Positions 7,356-8,193 of a DNA stretch of 8,193 nucleotides are shown one piece after another. Source of the DNA: Chitinophagaceae bacterium (GTDB taxonomy: Bacteria > Bacteroidota > Bacteroidia > Chitinophagales > Chitinophagaceae); NCBI GenBank assembly GCA_003456175.1, contig DMPB01000023.1, positions 8,060-16,252 of the forward strand, given 5' to 3'. The notes under the pieces are model-generated. The model saw nothing but the letters and a program-made list of their open reading frames with translations. It was not told the origin of the DNA and ran no database searches. Every line of letters starts with the position of its first letter. Positions within the stretch are counted from its first letter, which is position 1. The translations under genes were made by a program, and so were the position numbers.

Positions 7356-7385
7356 AAAAGCACCTATAAGGTGCTTTTTGTTTTT
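7356..7385 (+). terminator. Strong rho-independent terminator
   Basis: AAAAGCACCT (7356-7365) pairs perfectly with AGGTGCTTTT (7369-7378), a 10-bp stem with loop ATA, followed by a T-rich tail to 7385. It ends transcription from the small ORF, and from the carboxyltransferase gene if there is read-through, before rnhA. Confidence 0.88.
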
Positions 7386-7396
7386 GTTCAACTATA

Positions 7397-7409
7397 CTGC
7401 ATATTGCAG
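7397..7409. repeat. Short perfect inverted repeat just before rnhA
   Basis: CTGCA-TAT-TGCAG forms a 5-bp stem with a 3-base loop, ending two bases before the rnhA ATG. It could be a small operator or a hairpin affecting translation start. It is short enough to be chance. Confidence 0.3.
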
Positions 7410-7411
7410 GC

Positions 7412-7897
7412 ATGACGAATACAACGGTAGCACCTATTACAATATACACAGATGGCAGTAGCAGAGGCAACCCAGGCCCGGGTGGTTATGGTATTGTAAT
7501 GTTGTATGGCAAGTGGGAGAAGCATTTTAGTGAAGGTTACCGACATACCACTAACAATAGAATGGAACTGTTGGCTGTGATAAAAGCTATTCAAGCCTTG
7601 AAAAAAAGAGACATTCCTATTGTGCTCTATACCGATAGCCAATACGTTGTAAATGCGATTGAAAAGGGTTGGTTATACAAATGGATAAAAACCAACTTTG
7701 CTGGTGGCAAAAAAAACAGCGATTTGTGGCGTGAATATTATCAAATTAGCCGCGAATTGAACATACAATTCAAATGGGTAAAGGGCCACGCCGATAATGT
7801 GTATAACAACCTCTGCGATAAACTAGCTACTGAAGCCGCCGATGGTAAGCAGCTGTTGATAGATTATGGTTATGAAAAAGAAGATCCCTTACGGTAA
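7412..7897 (+). CDS. rnhA: Ribonuclease HI
   Basis: This 161-residue enzyme cuts the RNA strand of RNA-DNA hybrids, removing primers and R-loops in the cytoplasm. The full family pattern is visible: IYTDGSSRGNPGPGG (Asp14), NNRMELLA (Glu52), LYTDSQYV (Asp75), VKGHADN (His126) and NNLCDKLA (Asp136). These are the four metal-binding acidic residues plus the catalytic histidine. The basic handle region WLYKWIKTNFAGGKKNSDLW (87-106) is present, as in the E. coli-type enzyme, and the length is normal. The ATG at 7412 starts just ahead of the first strand. Only 26 bases separate it from the terminator tail, so its promoter must overlap that region or expression depends on read-through. It converges with the following minus-strand gene, leaving a 6-base gap. 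Confidence 0.97.
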   Translation: MTNTTVAPITIYTDGSSRGNPGPGGYGIVMLYGKWEKHFSEGYRHTTNNRMELLAVIKAIQALKKRDIPIVLYTDSQYVVNAIEKGWLYKWIKTNFAGGKKNSDLWREYYQISRELNIQFKWVKGHADNVYNNLCDKLATEAADGKQLLIDYGYEKEDPLR

Positions 7898-7898
7898 A
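7887..7898 (-). repeat. Copy D of the 12-mer TTTACCGTAAGG, at the rnhA stop codon
   Basis: The plus strand reads CCTTACGGTAAA, the reverse complement of the other three copies. The rnhA stop TAA (7895-7897) is part of it, and it fills the junction of the convergent genes. With the flanking bases it shares CATTTACCGTAAGG with the stretch TCATTTACCGTAAGG around copy C, in opposite orientation. Confidence 0.6.
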
Positions 7899-7903
7899 TG
7901 CTG

Positions 7904-8193
7904 TTATAATGCTTCTAAATCGTTGATACTTTTTTCTAATTGTAGTATGTAATTGCCATACAAATATTTAATCCACAAGCGTACGAATAAATAAGTAAGT
8001 ATCATAAAAATAGCATATACAAAAAGTACTCCTGCAATTAGTAGTAACTGTTTGGTAATTGGTGCTTGTATAATGGCTTGCAACACAGCTCTTGAGGTAT
8101 TATCTGCAAACATTAAGGGCAAAAAAGTAGCTAGCAAAAGGCATAGCAATGCGAATGCAATATTAAACTGCAAGTATCTTTTTTGAAAGAGCC
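7904..8193 (-). CDS. Small integral membrane protein, hypothetical (partial, N-terminus beyond window)
   Basis: The stop is TAA at 7906-7904 and 95 codons are visible. The frame stays open to the right edge (LFQKRYLQFNIAF...) with no in-frame ATG. A TTG at 8173 is possible, but the basic LFQKRY before the first helix looks like a true cytoplasmic N-terminus, so the start probably lies just outside. There are two membrane helices (visible residues about 9-28 and 47-72), then a charged tail, IKYLYGNYILQLEKSINDLEAL split over residues 74-95, likely a short amphipathic or coiled helix. The family is not recognised; it resembles conserved small membrane proteins of Bacteroidota. It converges tightly on rnhA and no terminator is seen between the two. 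Confidence 0.75.
   Translation of the reverse strand, partial: LFQKRYLQFNIAFALLCLLLATFLPLMFADNTSRAVLQAIIQAPITKQLLLIAGVLFVYAIFMILTYLFVRLWIKYLYGNYILQLEKSINDLEAL

Noticed and set aside
7219..7642. Overlapping minus-strand open frames across the small ORF, terminator and rnhA
   Set aside because: They cross a strong terminator and the conserved rnhA frame and have no recognisable features.
3656..7898. The four 12-mer copies as a CRISPR array or insertion-sequence ends
   Set aside because: Spacing is irregular (about 0.5-2 kb), orientation is mixed, no spacers or transposase are present, and two copies overlap coding ends or interiors.

Overview
The window looks like chromosomal DNA from a member of the Bacteroidota, possibly a Chitinophagaceae-type organism. 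It is AT-leaning by eye, start codons lack clear Shine-Dalgarno sequences, and one start is preceded by a TAnnTTTG-type -7 box. The metabolic genes also read like that phylum. The species cannot be named from the sequence alone.

Left part (1-5218, minus strand): a tightly packed three-gene cluster, transcribed right to left, with gaps of only 18 and 11 bases. In transcription order it encodes: (i) a 652-residue membrane protein with two N-terminal membrane segments, two Rossmann/RCK-like domains and a C-terminal RyR (ryanodine-receptor repeat) domain; (ii) a 517-residue protein with an N-terminal TIR domain that keeps the likely catalytic glutamate, a DUF4062-like middle domain and a third TIR/Rossmann-like C-terminal domain; (iii) a STAND-type (nSTAND1) P-loop NTPase with a membrane segment and coiled coil, whose C-terminus runs off the left edge. 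The joining of a STAND switch, a TIR enzyme and a channel-like RyR protein suggests a signal-gated immune (anti-phage or abortive-infection) or stress module. That role is inference. The individual domain calls are well supported.

Middle (5219-5403): a 185-base divergent intergenic region. It holds a good -7 box for the minus-strand cluster and one copy of a 12-mer, TTTACCGTAAGG, which occurs four times in the window.

Right part (5404-8193): apparently ordinary housekeeping sequence. It contains a plus-strand acyl-CoA carboxylase carboxyltransferase (beta) subunit, a terminator-like hairpin whose loop contains the ATG of a 66-residue two-helix membrane ORF, a strong intrinsic terminator, RNase HI (rnhA), and a convergent minus-strand small membrane protein cut by the right edge. 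No tRNA, rRNA, CRISPR array, transposase or integrase was seen.
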